From positions 1-43,791 of the forward strand of contig WGLV01000009.1 in the NCBI GenBank assembly GCA_016125385.1: a stretch of 43,791 nt of DNA, read 5' to 3'. Both the position numbers and the translations under genes were made by a program. Shown here one piece after another: positions 16,481 to 24,682 of this stretch. The stretch comes from a bacterium (GTDB taxonomy: Bacteria > Hinthialibacterota > Hinthialibacteria > Hinthialibacterales > Hinthialibacteraceae). Within the stretch, counting starts at the first letter, position 1. The number at the start of each line of letters is the position of its first letter. Below the pieces are notes generated by a model, which saw only the letters and a program-made list of their open reading frames with translations, was not told the origin of the DNA and ran no database searches.

Positions 16481-17995
16481 TCAGGCTGAAGGCTCAACCT
16501 CCGCCCCATCTTCTTTTCTTTCGATCCGCGCCGCCTGAATCGCGCCGGTTTCACGGTATTCGCGCACGTATTCGCCCGCCTTTTCCAGCAGCCAGCCGCG
16601 CCGGTTGAGCGCGGGATCGTCAAGCACGCTCTCCAGCAGCAGGTTGAGAATGACCGCGTATACCGGCCCGGGCCGAACGCCCATGTGCTTGAGGTCGTCG
16701 CCGCTGAAATGAAGGTCGGTCACCTTGAGGGCGTCGTCGTCGCGCTCGATGCGGCGCAGGGTCCGGACGAAATGAAAAAGGCCCTTTTCATACCCGTCGT
16801 CGTTGAGATGGTTTCCGCGCCGGTCGGCCATGCGCATGCGCAGAAAGTTGGGGACGTACTCACGCCCCAGTTTGCGCACGAAGCGCCTCACCGCGCCGTT
16901 CGACATGCCGGGCTGAAGGTTGTACATGTGGTTTTCGACAATGGAGAGCGTTTCTTCGATCTCTTTGTTTGAAAACCGCAGGCGCTTCATGATGCGAGCC
17001 GCCATGCGCTTGCTGGCGAACTGGTGGCCGTAAAACACGTAGTCGCCTTTCTCTTTGCGGTACATCTTGCAGGGCGTCTTGCCGAGGTCGTGCATCAGCG
17101 TGGTGAAGCGCACCTTGGGGAACTCCGGCGAAACCGCGTCGACCGAATGCAGGGTGTGCATGGCGACGTCGTCGGCGTGAAACCGGTTCTGCCCCACGCC
17201 GAAGCCGTGTTCCAGCTCAGGTAAGACGTACAGCAGCAGGCCGGTCAGGTGCATCAGCACAAAACCGTGCGACGGCCTGTCATACGCCAGCATCTTGACG
17301 ATCTCGTCGCGAATTCGCTCGGCCGAGATCAGGCCGATGCGATGGGCCAGTTTACGGATGGCGGCGAAGGCCTCCGCGTCGATCCCGCCCTCCAGCTTGC
17401 AGGCGAAACGCGCCGCGCGAAGCATGCGCAGGTAGTCTTCGCCGAAACGCGATTCCGCCTCGCCCACCGTGCGAATCCGGCGCTCGCGCAGGTCGCCGAG
17501 GCCGCCGTACAGGTCGATGATCTCGCCGCCGTCGAGGTCCATGGCGAAGGCGTTGATGGTGAAGTCGCGGCGTTGAAGGTCTTCTTCGAGCGAATCGGCG
17601 AATCGCACCACCGGGTGGCGGCCGTCGGCGTATTCGACGTCGTAGCGAAAGGTGGTGATCTCATACTGAACGGCGTCGATCACCGCCGCCACGGTGCCGT
17701 GTTCGATCCCGACCGGTATGGCGGTGACGCCCGCCTTGCGCAGGCGCGACATCACCTCGCGGGGACGCAAGGCGGTCGCGAGGTCCCAGTCAGACCCGAC
17801 CGCGCGGCGCAAAACGCCGCCGGCGGGGACCGGCCCTGACGCCAGCGAATCGCGCAACAGCCCGCCCACCACGTATACTTTTTCGGGACCGAGAATCTCG
17901 CGCAGCCGCGAGACCGGTTCTGGAATCAGAGTTGAATCGAGACGCATACCGTTTTCACACGCCGGCTCACGCGCGGCTGATGGAATCGAACTCAT
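16481..17995 (-). CDS. cca: CCA tRNA nucleotidyltransferase / poly(A) polymerase family with HD domain
   Basis: Adds or repairs the CCA end of tRNA (or adds poly(A); the two are not separable by eye). Head domain: GG at 44-45 (VVGGLLRD), the catalytic SDWDLAT with Asp69 and Asp71, and the base-recognition RRDFTINAFA (142-151) with EDYLRMLRAARFA (186-198). A C-terminal HD phosphohydrolase domain follows, seen in TTLMHDLGK and later VENHM, giving a 504-residue protein like the E. coli-type long enzymes. A TTG at 18019 extends the frame, but the ATG at 17995 is preferred. No clear ribosome site precedes it, and a TATTAT hexamer lies only a few bases upstream, so a leaderless transcript is possible. 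Confidence 0.9.
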   Translation of the reverse strand: MSSIPSAAREPACENGMRLDSTLIPEPVSRLREILGPEKVYVVGGLLRDSLASGPVPAGGVLRRAVGSDWDLATALRPREVMSRLRKAGVTAIPVGIEHGTVAAVIDAVQYEITTFRYDVEYADGRHPVVRFADSLEEDLQRRDFTINAFAMDLDGGEIIDLYGGLGDLRERRIRTVGEAESRFGEDYLRMLRAARFACKLEGGIDAEAFAAIRKLAHRIGLISAERIRDEIVKMLAYDRPSHGFVLMHLTGLLLYVLPELEHGFGVGQNRFHADDVAMHTLHSVDAVSPEFPKVRFTTLMHDLGKTPCKMYRKEKGDYVFYGHQFASKRMAARIMKRLRFSNKEIEETLSIVENHMYNLQPGMSNGAVRRFVRKLGREYVPNFLRMRMADRRGNHLNDDGYEKGLFHFVRTLRRIERDDDALKVTDLHFSGDDLKHMGVRPGPVYAVILNLLLESVLDDPALNRRGWLLEKAGEYVREYRETGAIQAARIERKEDGAEVEPSA

Positions 17996-18128
17996 GTCAT
18001 CTATAATAAAGATTGGCAAATAAATAATCGAATGAATAAATCGTGATCTTTATCCGTTGTTATGATAGTGTAGGCTTCCCCGGGGACAACCAGTGGAACC
18101 CGCTGAACGGCGGGAAAGGCGAATGGCG

Positions 18129-18776
18129 ATGACTACGGCGAAGGCGAAATACATCAATGTATGGGCCGCGTGGGCGGCGGCGGCGATATTGGGCGCCGGT
18201 CTGTCGGGTTGCGCCTCTTCTCCGGGAGAGACGGGCGGTTTTTCTGAATCGTTTTCGCGCCCCGCCACGGGACGCCCGATGACGGCGGCTGAGATCACCC
18301 GCCACCCCGATCCGGTCAAAGGAACCCTGCCGCTGGGCATCGGCGCCAGCATCAACGTCTTTATGGCTGAAACCTATGACGACGCCGAGATGGTTTATAC
18401 CGAAGTGGTCAAACCGATGAGCAAGGGGCGCATCTTCGCCAACAAACCTTATGCCCTCGATTACGCCGTGCGCGACCGGGGCGACGCGTTTTCAGAAGAC
18501 GTCAAACTCTCACGGCTTGAGATACAGTCGAACTACGACATCCGAATCGGCATGAGCCGCCGATTTCATGATTTCAACGATTTTCTTAACCCTTCCTTCT
18601 GGCTGGCGGAAGGGCGTTTCGCGCCCGTCGGCCCCCGGCCTCACAAAAAAGCGCGATCACTGTGGAACCCACTGTTTGACAGCGAGGCGGATGGCGGCGA
18701 AATCGGCTTCGGCGACGCGTGGATCGATTACGACGCCGTGCTGGGCGCCGGAGACCTCACGACGGATTCCCGCTGA
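18129..18776 (+). CDS. Lipoprotein of unknown function
   Basis: A 215-residue protein with a lipoprotein signal peptide: basic start, hydrophobic stretch WAAWAAAAILGAG and lipobox LSGC with the acylated Cys near residue 28. The mature part is soluble, with a disordered Ser/Gly/Pro segment up to about 60 and a mixed alpha/beta remainder (MAETYDDAEMVYTEVVKPM, SRRFHDFNDFLNPSFWLAEGRF). I do not recognise a family. ATG at 18129 has GAAAGG nine bases upstream; an ATG six bases earlier is too close to it. It converges with the histidine kinase gene, seven bases apart. It is probably held at the cell envelope. Confidence 0.72.
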   Translation: MTTAKAKYINVWAAWAAAAILGAGLSGCASSPGETGGFSESFSRPATGRPMTAAEITRHPDPVKGTLPLGIGASINVFMAETYDDAEMVYTEVVKPMSKGRIFANKPYALDYAVRDRGDAFSEDVKLSRLEIQSNYDIRIGMSRRFHDFNDFLNPSFWLAEGRFAPVGPRPHKKARSLWNPLFDSEADGGEIGFGDAWIDYDAVLGAGDLTTDSR

Positions 18777-18782
18777 ACCCGG

Positions 18783-19994
18783 TTACGCCTCCCGTTCTTC
18801 GTCGGTTAAGGGAAAGCGCATGGTAAAGGTCGTCCCATGCTTGGGGATGCTGTGCGCGTCGATGGCTCCACCCATGCTTTCGATCAGCGTGCGGGTGATG
18901 TAGAGGCCCAGGCCGGTCGATTCGTTCTCGCCGCGCGTGGAAAAAAACGGCTCGAAGATGCGCGAGAGCACTTCAAAGGGCATACCGGGGCCATCGTCGG
19001 AGAAAGCGATCTCCAGCCACGCGCCGTCATCGGTTTCGATGGTGGTCGAGCTGACGCGGATGCTCCCCTCGCCTTCCAGCGCCTGGTAGGCGTTGAGCAG
19101 AATGTTCGAAAAAATCTGGATTAACTGGTGGCGCTGGCCAAACAGAAACGGCAGATTATCCGGTAGTTCAAATTCGACCTTCACGTTTTTCTGCGCGTAG
19201 CGCACCAGCCTGAGCGAGCGCATCAGCGTTTCGCCCACGTCGAGAAACTCGGCGCGCTCTTCATCGCGGCGCAGAAAACTCTCCAGCCGCAGTTCCCGCA
19301 ACAGGTTGAGAAACAGGTCGGTCTCTTCGACGATGGTCCGTTTCGCTTCACCCTTCAGGTTATCCGCCTCGGCGCGGATGTTCAGCACCGGTTTTTTGAG
19401 GTCGTGCAACAGGTTGGCGGTGATCTGGCCCACCAGCGCCAGCCGTTCAAGCCGGATGAGTTCGCGTTGTTTTTCTTCGAGCAGCGAGGTGGTTTTGCGG
19501 ACCTGTTGTTCTTTACTGCGCAGGGTGTAAACCGAGAGCACGCTGATGACCAGCAGCGCGGCGATGCTGCCGTTGATCGCGCCTTGAAACCACTGGCTGC
19601 GGCGCGCGTCGATCTTGATAAGCATGGTTCCCAGCGTGCGGCCGTCATCCAGCGCCAGCCGAGTGACGAAGCCCGCGTCGCGCGGCGGCCCGTTGGGGTG
19701 GTCGAGGTCGTAGGTCAGGGGATAGAGGGTGCGCTCGACGCCGTTGGCGTCTTCCTTACGGATGATGATCTCTTCGATGTAGCGGTATTCTTTCTTCAGT
19801 TCTTCAGCGCGGGCCGCGAGCTGACCGAGGTTAATATCGAGTATCCGGCTCGTTTCAAGAAAAGGGCGAAACTCGCGCAACAGAATGTTGGGCAGACCGC
19901 GCACGGTTTCCTGATGCGTCTTGGCCGCCCACAACAGCGCGGCCAGGATGCAGGTCATCAATACGCCGGAAAAGAAGTAAAAAAAACGATTCAT
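18783..19994 (-). CDS. Membrane sensor histidine kinase
   Basis: A 403-residue two-component sensor kinase. Transmembrane helices at about 5-23 and 138-157 bracket an extracytoplasmic sensor of about 110 residues. A coiled coil (160-185) leads to the phosphoacceptor helix with His197 in LLHDLKKPV, then the ATPase domain with an N box (NILLNAYQAL), G1 (FSDDGPGMP), F box (FEPFF) and G2 (GLGLYI). The H-box sequence HDLKKP is of the HPK4/NtrB-like type rather than HExxTP. There is no receiver domain and no response regulator gene nearby, so it is an orphan. It converges with the lipoprotein gene. Its signal is unknown. Confidence 0.92.
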   Translation of the reverse strand: MNRFFYFFSGVLMTCILAALLWAAKTHQETVRGLPNILLREFRPFLETSRILDINLGQLAARAEELKKEYRYIEEIIIRKEDANGVERTLYPLTYDLDHPNGPPRDAGFVTRLALDDGRTLGTMLIKIDARRSQWFQGAINGSIAALLVISVLSVYTLRSKEQQVRKTTSLLEEKQRELIRLERLALVGQITANLLHDLKKPVLNIRAEADNLKGEAKRTIVEETDLFLNLLRELRLESFLRRDEERAEFLDVGETLMRSLRLVRYAQKNVKVEFELPDNLPFLFGQRHQLIQIFSNILLNAYQALEGEGSIRVSSTTIETDDGAWLEIAFSDDGPGMPFEVLSRIFEPFFSTRGENESTGLGLYITRTLIESMGGAIDAHSIPKHGTTFTMRFPLTDEEREA

Positions 19995-20099
19995 GCTTTC
20001 TTCACGGGCGAACCCACCCGATTTATTGATTTCATGGTAATTCGTATGTTCGTAATTCCAGACAAGGTAATAGTACCCTCACACGATCACGCTCACCGC

Positions 20100-20124
20100 A
20101 GGGGCGGGTTTCAAGCCCGCCCCT
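20100..20124. repeat. 25-bp palindrome (AGGGGCGGG type)
   Basis: Arms AGGGGCGGG / CCCGCCCCT with a TTTCAAG centre. One of five family members; the others are at 20299-20323, 24268-24292, 24577-24601 and 43716-43738. Confidence 0.85.
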
Positions 20125-20298
20125 ACATCCCGCTCGCTTCAGCGACAAGCGGATTGGCTTTTGATTCTCCCCCCGAAGACCGGGGGGAGTTAGAGGGGGG
20201 TTGAGACAATTGCGCAATCGTCGCGGTTTTTCCGCCAACCCCCTCCTGAGCCTCCCCCAAACTTTGGGGGAGGAATTCCGCTCGATCGAACCCACCAC

Positions 20299-20323
20299 AG
20301 GGGCGGGTTTCAAGCCCGCCCCT
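20299..20323. repeat. 25-bp palindrome, second copy in cluster I
   Basis: Same sequence as at 20100-20124, followed by the same CATCCCGCTCGCTT tail. Confidence 0.85.
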
Positions 20324-20399
20324 ACATCCCGCTCGCTTTAGCAACCAGCGGGCGCGCTTGGTACGCAAAATCCAAAGACCGGGCAGCCGGCACTGTCGG

Positions 20400-21248
20400 C
20401 TAGAGTTCGTCAACGGCTCGCGTCTCCCAGCGGCGGAGAAAAACATACCCCACCGCCAGCATGACGATTGAAGCGGCGGCGGCGTAAGGAATCGCGAAAT
20501 AAAACGTCATGTGGTTGAACGCGGCCATTTCGCCGCCGGTTTGCAGCCGTGAAGCCAGCAAGCTGTAGCGGTACCACTCCAGAATCCCCGCCATCGGGTT
20601 GAGAAAATACAACCAGGCGCGTGCGCCGAAGCGGTCGTAGGCCTCGAATGAATCATACAGAACCGGCGATAGATAAAACCAGACGAACACCACGAATTCG
20701 GTGATCTGGGTCAGGTCGCGGTAAACCACGTTGAGCGCCGAAAGCATAAAACAGAGGCCGAGCAGAAACGCGGTGTGAAACGCGACCACCAGCGGCAACT
20801 GCAACAGCGCCCATCCAGGCCGCGCCTCAAAGGCGATATAGAGCAATGGAATCAATACCGCCATCGCCAGGGCGAAATTGATCAGGTTCGCCAGCACCAC
20901 CGCGCCGGGAAAAACCGCGCGCGGGCAATAAACTTTTTTCACCAGGTGGGCGTTGGCCAGCAGCGACTGAACGCCCTCCAGCAACGCCGCCGAAAAATAA
21001 AACCACGGCATGTAACTCGCCAGCAACAACGCCGGAAAAGCGACCTCGTACCGTGTACTCTTCAATCCAAGCATGATGAATACGGCGGCCAGCACCGCGA
21101 TGGTTAACAGCGGTCGTAACAGGCTCCAGAAAAAGCCGAGCACGGATACCTTGTAACGCACCTTGAGATCGCGCGCCGCCAGCTGGCGCACTACGCCCCG
21201 GTATCGCCAGAGCGGATGAGATGAAATCATGCGGGGTATCGGGCTCAT
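20400..21248 (-). CDS. ABC-2 type polysaccharide export permease, orphan
   Basis: A 282-residue inner-membrane permease of the Wzm/TagG/RfbA family, which with an ATPase exports undecaprenyl-linked glycans. The N-terminus carries LAARDLKVRYKVSVLGFFWSLL, which includes the family's interface helix, then six membrane helices, with the conserved FYLSPVLYDS and LNPMAGILEWYRYSLL segments before the last two. The partner ATPase (Wzt/TagH-like) and glycosyltransferases normally lie next to it, but here the neighbours are an extracytoplasmic protein upstream and repeats then a histidine kinase downstream. Its stop codon lies directly against repeat cluster I. The ATG has no strong ribosome site. Assignment is secure at family level. 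Confidence 0.88.
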   Translation of the reverse strand: MSPIPRMISSHPLWRYRGVVRQLAARDLKVRYKVSVLGFFWSLLRPLLTIAVLAAVFIMLGLKSTRYEVAFPALLLASYMPWFYFSAALLEGVQSLLANAHLVKKVYCPRAVFPGAVVLANLINFALAMAVLIPLLYIAFEARPGWALLQLPLVVAFHTAFLLGLCFMLSALNVVYRDLTQITEFVVFVWFYLSPVLYDSFEAYDRFGARAWLYFLNPMAGILEWYRYSLLASRLQTGGEMAAFNHMTFYFAIPYAAAASIVMLAVGYVFLRRWETRAVDEL

Positions 21249-21434
21249 GAATAATCCGTTTAAATCAGAACGGCGGTCCGCCGCGCTGTGGATACGCCAG
21301 TGTACATGGGAAACGGGTTCGGGTGGAGTAACGCGGGCGCAAGCGGGGGCTCATCGTGAATTGAGCGAAACAGCGCTAAAGATTCAGCCTAAAATGAACG
21401 AAAATAGGCATGTAGAACTCTGTGTCCAGCGAGG

Positions 21435-23933
21435 ATGGTTTTGAACCGAGTCATCGCCCTGGCGGCGTTTTGTTCGTGGATGATGCTGGCGAGTCTGACG
21501 CCTTCGGCCCATGCGCTGGAGGCCGCCGCCGATCCGTGGCCGTTTTTCGACCCGGACGCCATCGTCATCGCGCCCGCCACACCCGCGCTGACCATCAAAC
21601 CCGCCACCAGCGTCACCGTGTTTGAAAACGAACCGGTGATTCTTCAACTGACCGCGACGGGCGGCTCGTCGGCTCAGCCATACATCTATCTTGTTTCGCC
21701 CACGATCGCCAATGCGTCGCTCGACTCACAGAACGGCATTTACCGTTTTACGCCGAATTTCGTTCAGGCCGCGACCTACACGCTTGAGTTCACCGCCGAC
21801 AACCTGGTCGACCGGGTCACGCAGGAAGCGCAAATCGTCGTTAAAGACAAAAACCGTCCGCCGTCGATGCAGATCAGTTTTAACGATACTCTGACCGTTC
21901 GCGAAGGCGAGTCGGCCTCGTTTTTCGCGGCGGCGGTCGACCCCGATCCCGACAACACGCTGATTTTCAGCGTCTCGCCCGCCATCGCCAACCTGCATCT
22001 CGCCACCGACACCGGCGAATTTCTCTTTCAGCCCGATTATTTTCAGGCGGGGGCGTATTCCATCGTCATCAGCGTCACCGATGGAACCGCCGAGGTATCC
22101 ACTACCCGCCTGCTTCAGGTACAGAACGTCAACCGCTCGCCGGTGTTGCTGCTCAATCCATCCGAACCGCAGGTGGTGAAGGCCGGCAACGAGTTCGACA
22201 TGCTCGCGTACGCGTCCGACGCCGACCTCGAATCGATCACCCTGACGGCGAAGGGGCTGCCCGCCAACAGCACGTTTGACCCGTCTACGGGGCGGATGTC
22301 GTTCACGCCCAAACTCGATCAGTTCCGCGAACAATACGTGGTGGAGTTTACCCTCAGCGACGCGGTTGACACGATCACGAGGTCGATTCAACTACAGGTC
22401 GACGCCGACGTCGACCCGCTGTTTGACTTTAACAATCCGGTTAATTTTGAAGGCTGGCGGGCCGTTCAGCAGGTCCAGAATCTTCAGATTAATAATGGCT
22501 ATCTCGAAGGCGACGTCACGGGCGGCGATCCGATTCTGTTCCGATCCGGTCTTGGCATCGACAGTTTTTCACGCTTTCAGGTGGTGATGCGCATCCTGCT
22601 GGTTCCCGCTTCGCCGATCGACGTGTTCGCCCTGACCGAAGACGGCGAACATCTTGGTCCGGTCACGATCACCAACGTCGATTCATCGGGCTATCTCACC
22701 CTGTCGGCCGACCTCGGCGGATTGTTCAAGACTCCCAAAACCATCGACACGATCCGCATCGATCCCGGCTATATCCCCGGCTCGAAGTTTTCAATCGATT
22801 TCATCGGCGTGGCGCGCAGCGTGTTCCCCGAACGGACGCCAACGCCCCCGCCGACGCTGACGCCCACCGCGACGCCGACGCGAACGCCGTCTCCGACTCC
22901 GACGCGGGTTCCGCCGACGCTGACGCCGACGCCCGGTCCACCCACGCCGACCCCGACGGCGACGCCGATTCCCGAGCCCTATCTGGCGAATTATGAATTC
23001 GAGAACGACGCGTCATTAACGGACAATTTCACCTTGTCTCAACCGCAGGGCTACCGCCCCGCCACGGTGATCATCGCCGATGGCCCCGGCGGAGAAGGCT
23101 TCAGCGGAAAGGCATTGAAGATTCAGGCGAATCCGGGCGAGGCCGCGCTGATTTTCGCCCGGAAACCTTCGCGTACCAGCAGCGCGCCGATGCTGATTTC
23201 GGCGGCGGCGCAGGCCGATTCATCGTTGACCACCATCGCCCTGTTGGCGTTCAACTGGCCGATCGATAACCAGTTCGCTTACAACATGGCGATCGACGGC
23301 GCGTTGCCGGTGTTCACGCCGCGCGTGATGAAAACGATTTACAACCCGGACGGCGATTCGGTTCTGCTGGGGTTGCAGGTGGCTCAGCGCCACAACGCGC
23401 CCGGTCCGGCGGTGGTGTATTTCGATAACCTGCGGGTCGAGGAGCTCGGCTCCGTCACCCGATCCGCCTTGCCGATGGCGCCGGACGGTTCGCTCAATGG
23501 AAATTTGCAGGGATTAATCACCAACCTGAGCGGAAATACGGGAACGGTTCAATCGCGGGTGGCTGGCGGAGATACGTCGATGATTCTCTCGGCTCAGTCG
23601 CCTTCTCAATCGGCGAACATCGGCGTCTCGAGCGCGGCGAATCTTGACGCGCTGGCGGGGCTGCTGTCGGCGCAGGTCGATCTGCAGCGTATCGGCGGCG
23701 GCGATGGAACCCTCGACTTTATCTTTACCGATGGGCGCAGCGCGTTCGGCCTCGTCGCTAAAGGCGACACGATCAACGCGCAAACGCCCACCCGGCTGTC
23801 GGTTGGCGGAAACTTCATTGTCCGGGATCCGTTTATCTCGCCGATCCTGCTGATTCAGGCCGCCGCCGGACCTTACCTGCCAACGATCATCGAAGCCGAC
23901 GACCTGGTTCTGCAGGGCCTGCAGCGGCGATAA
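21435..23933 (+). CDS. Large secreted cadherin/Ig-like and CBM-like protein with Thr-Pro linker
   Basis: An 832-residue exported protein. The signal peptide ends near residue 27 (SAHA). Three Ig- or dystroglycan-cadherin-like domains follow (about 45-125, 135-225, 230-325), recognised from NRPPSMQISF, NRSPVLLLNP and PANSTFDPSTGRMSFTP, as in putative Ig domains. A first jelly-roll/CBM-like domain is at about 335-465, then a linker rich in Thr-Pro (467-513), then a second CBM-like domain (515-670) and a beta-rich C-terminal part. No catalytic residues are seen. The ATG at 21435 lies right against GAGG; a TTG at 21441 sits at better spacing, so either may be used. It is divergent from the export permease. 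It is probably a surface glycan-binding or adhesive protein. Confidence 0.82.
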   Translation: MVLNRVIALAAFCSWMMLASLTPSAHALEAAADPWPFFDPDAIVIAPATPALTIKPATSVTVFENEPVILQLTATGGSSAQPYIYLVSPTIANASLDSQNGIYRFTPNFVQAATYTLEFTADNLVDRVTQEAQIVVKDKNRPPSMQISFNDTLTVREGESASFFAAAVDPDPDNTLIFSVSPAIANLHLATDTGEFLFQPDYFQAGAYSIVISVTDGTAEVSTTRLLQVQNVNRSPVLLLNPSEPQVVKAGNEFDMLAYASDADLESITLTAKGLPANSTFDPSTGRMSFTPKLDQFREQYVVEFTLSDAVDTITRSIQLQVDADVDPLFDFNNPVNFEGWRAVQQVQNLQINNGYLEGDVTGGDPILFRSGLGIDSFSRFQVVMRILLVPASPIDVFALTEDGEHLGPVTITNVDSSGYLTLSADLGGLFKTPKTIDTIRIDPGYIPGSKFSIDFIGVARSVFPERTPTPPPTLTPTATPTRTPSPTPTRVPPTLTPTPGPPTPTPTATPIPEPYLANYEFENDASLTDNFTLSQPQGYRPATVIIADGPGGEGFSGKALKIQANPGEAALIFARKPSRTSSAPMLISAAAQADSSLTTIALLAFNWPIDNQFAYNMAIDGALPVFTPRVMKTIYNPDGDSVLLGLQVAQRHNAPGPAVVYFDNLRVEELGSVTRSALPMAPDGSLNGNLQGLITNLSGNTGTVQSRVAGGDTSMILSAQSPSQSANIGVSSAANLDALAGLLSAQVDLQRIGGGDGTLDFIFTDGRSAFGLVAKGDTINAQTPTRLSVGGNFIVRDPFISPILLIQAAAGPYLPTIIEADDLVLQGLQRR

Positions 23934-24015
23934 GCGATCGCCTCCCCCTTCATCGCCCATTCTTTTGGATTCTACCCACTATATTTGTTGCCAAAGTTAT
24001 TTTCAGATTAACCGA

Positions 24016-24047
24016 GCCGAAAATCACGTTTCCTTGTGATTTTCGGC
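24016..24047 (+). terminator. Hairpin after the secreted cadherin/CBM-like gene
   Basis: A perfect 12-bp inverted repeat (24016-24027 with 24036-24047), 8-base loop, 80 bases past the stop. It is not followed by a strong T run, so it may be a transcript-protecting hairpin rather than a true terminator. Confidence 0.5.
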
Positions 24048-24137
24048 GATTGTGCCAAGTTCCAATACGAACGTTATTCTGACAACCGCAATAACCACTC
24101 GCGTTGATCGCTGGCGGGCAGTGCCCGCGGCCCTATA

Positions 24138-24297
24138 TTTGGACTGTGCGTTTCAAGCGCTCCCGTTGTCGCTGACGCGATCGGATGGAGAAACGGTTTC
24201 GGAAATTTGATATTTCAGTGACGCTTGGCACACTCGAACGATTCGTGAAAGAGAAATGGCGCATTGTAGGGGCAGGTTTCAAACCTGCCCCTGCGGT
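24138..24297 (+). repeat. 160-bp direct repeat, copy 1
   Basis: Identical to 24447-24606 apart from two substitutions, which I found by aligning the two by eye (offset 309). It ends in the palindrome at 24268-24292. Confidence 0.9.
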
Positions 24298-24446
24298 AAG
24301 ATCGCTCAGCGTTTCCTCCCCCAAAGTTTGGGGGAGGCTCAGGAGGGGGTTGGCGGAAAAAATCACAATGGTCGCATGAGGCGCTCAACCCCCCTCGAAC
24401 TCCCCCCGGTCTTCGGTGGGAGAACGGCCAGCAGCCGTGGCGAGTC

Positions 24447-24606
24447 TTTGGACTGTGCGTTTCAAGCGCTCCCGTTGTCGCTGACGCGATCGGATGGAGA
24501 AACGGTTTCGGAAATTTGATATTTCAGTGACGCTTGGCACACTCGAACGATTCGTGAAAGAGAAATGGCGCATGGTAGGGGCAGGTTTCAAACCTGCCCC
24601 TACGGT
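24447..24606 (+). repeat. 160-bp direct repeat, copy 2
   Basis: Second copy of the repeat at 24138-24297; ends in the palindrome at 24577-24601. The near-identity suggests a recent duplication. Confidence 0.9.
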
Positions 24607-24682
24607 GGAATCAAGCGAGAATTCCTCCCCCAAAGTCTGGGGGCGAAAAAGTCTGTGGAAAAAAGAATCCAGCTCGCCCGCT

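Larger units (their letters stand above)
20098..20399. repeat. Composite palindromic repeat cluster I
   Basis: About 300 bases of non-coding repeats between two minus-strand genes. It holds two copies of a 25-bp palindrome (20100-20124 and 20299-20323), module A (20163-20205, CCGAAGACCGG hairpin plus GTTAGAGGGGGGTTGAG), module B (20235-20273, CCAACCCCCTCCTGAGCC plus CCTCCCCCAAACTTTGGGGG) and short tails after each palindrome. The same modules recur at 24.1-24.65, 34.65-34.95 and 43.5-43.8 kb. The cluster runs straight up to the stop codon of the permease gene at 20400. Confidence 0.85.
24110..24660. repeat. Composite palindromic repeat cluster II
   Basis: About 550 bases of intergenic repeats. 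It contains a GCGGGCAGTGCCCGC-type palindrome (about 24114-24130), two near-identical 160-bp direct repeats (24138-24297 and 24447-24606) each ending in the 25-bp palindrome, and between them an inverted module B (24315-24353) and an inverted module A (24384-24423). A degenerate B hairpin lies at 24624-24644. Order A-B is reversed relative to clusters I and III. No gene is seen. Confidence 0.88.

Noticed and set aside
20098-20399. Repeat clusters as CRISPR arrays
   Set aside because: The units are palindromic and of different kinds, not regular repeats with equal spacers; there are no cas genes.
24531-24560. TTGGCACAC in the repeat as a sigma-54 site
   Set aside because: TGGCAC is present but the downstream TTGC at the right spacing is missing.
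24494-24660. Short plus-strand protein beginning MEKRFRKFDIS in the repeat
   Set aside because: The same peptide starts in both 160-bp repeat copies, then the frame runs through palindromes and on into antisense glcD. It has no ribosome site and no stable end, so it is treated as a repeat by-product.
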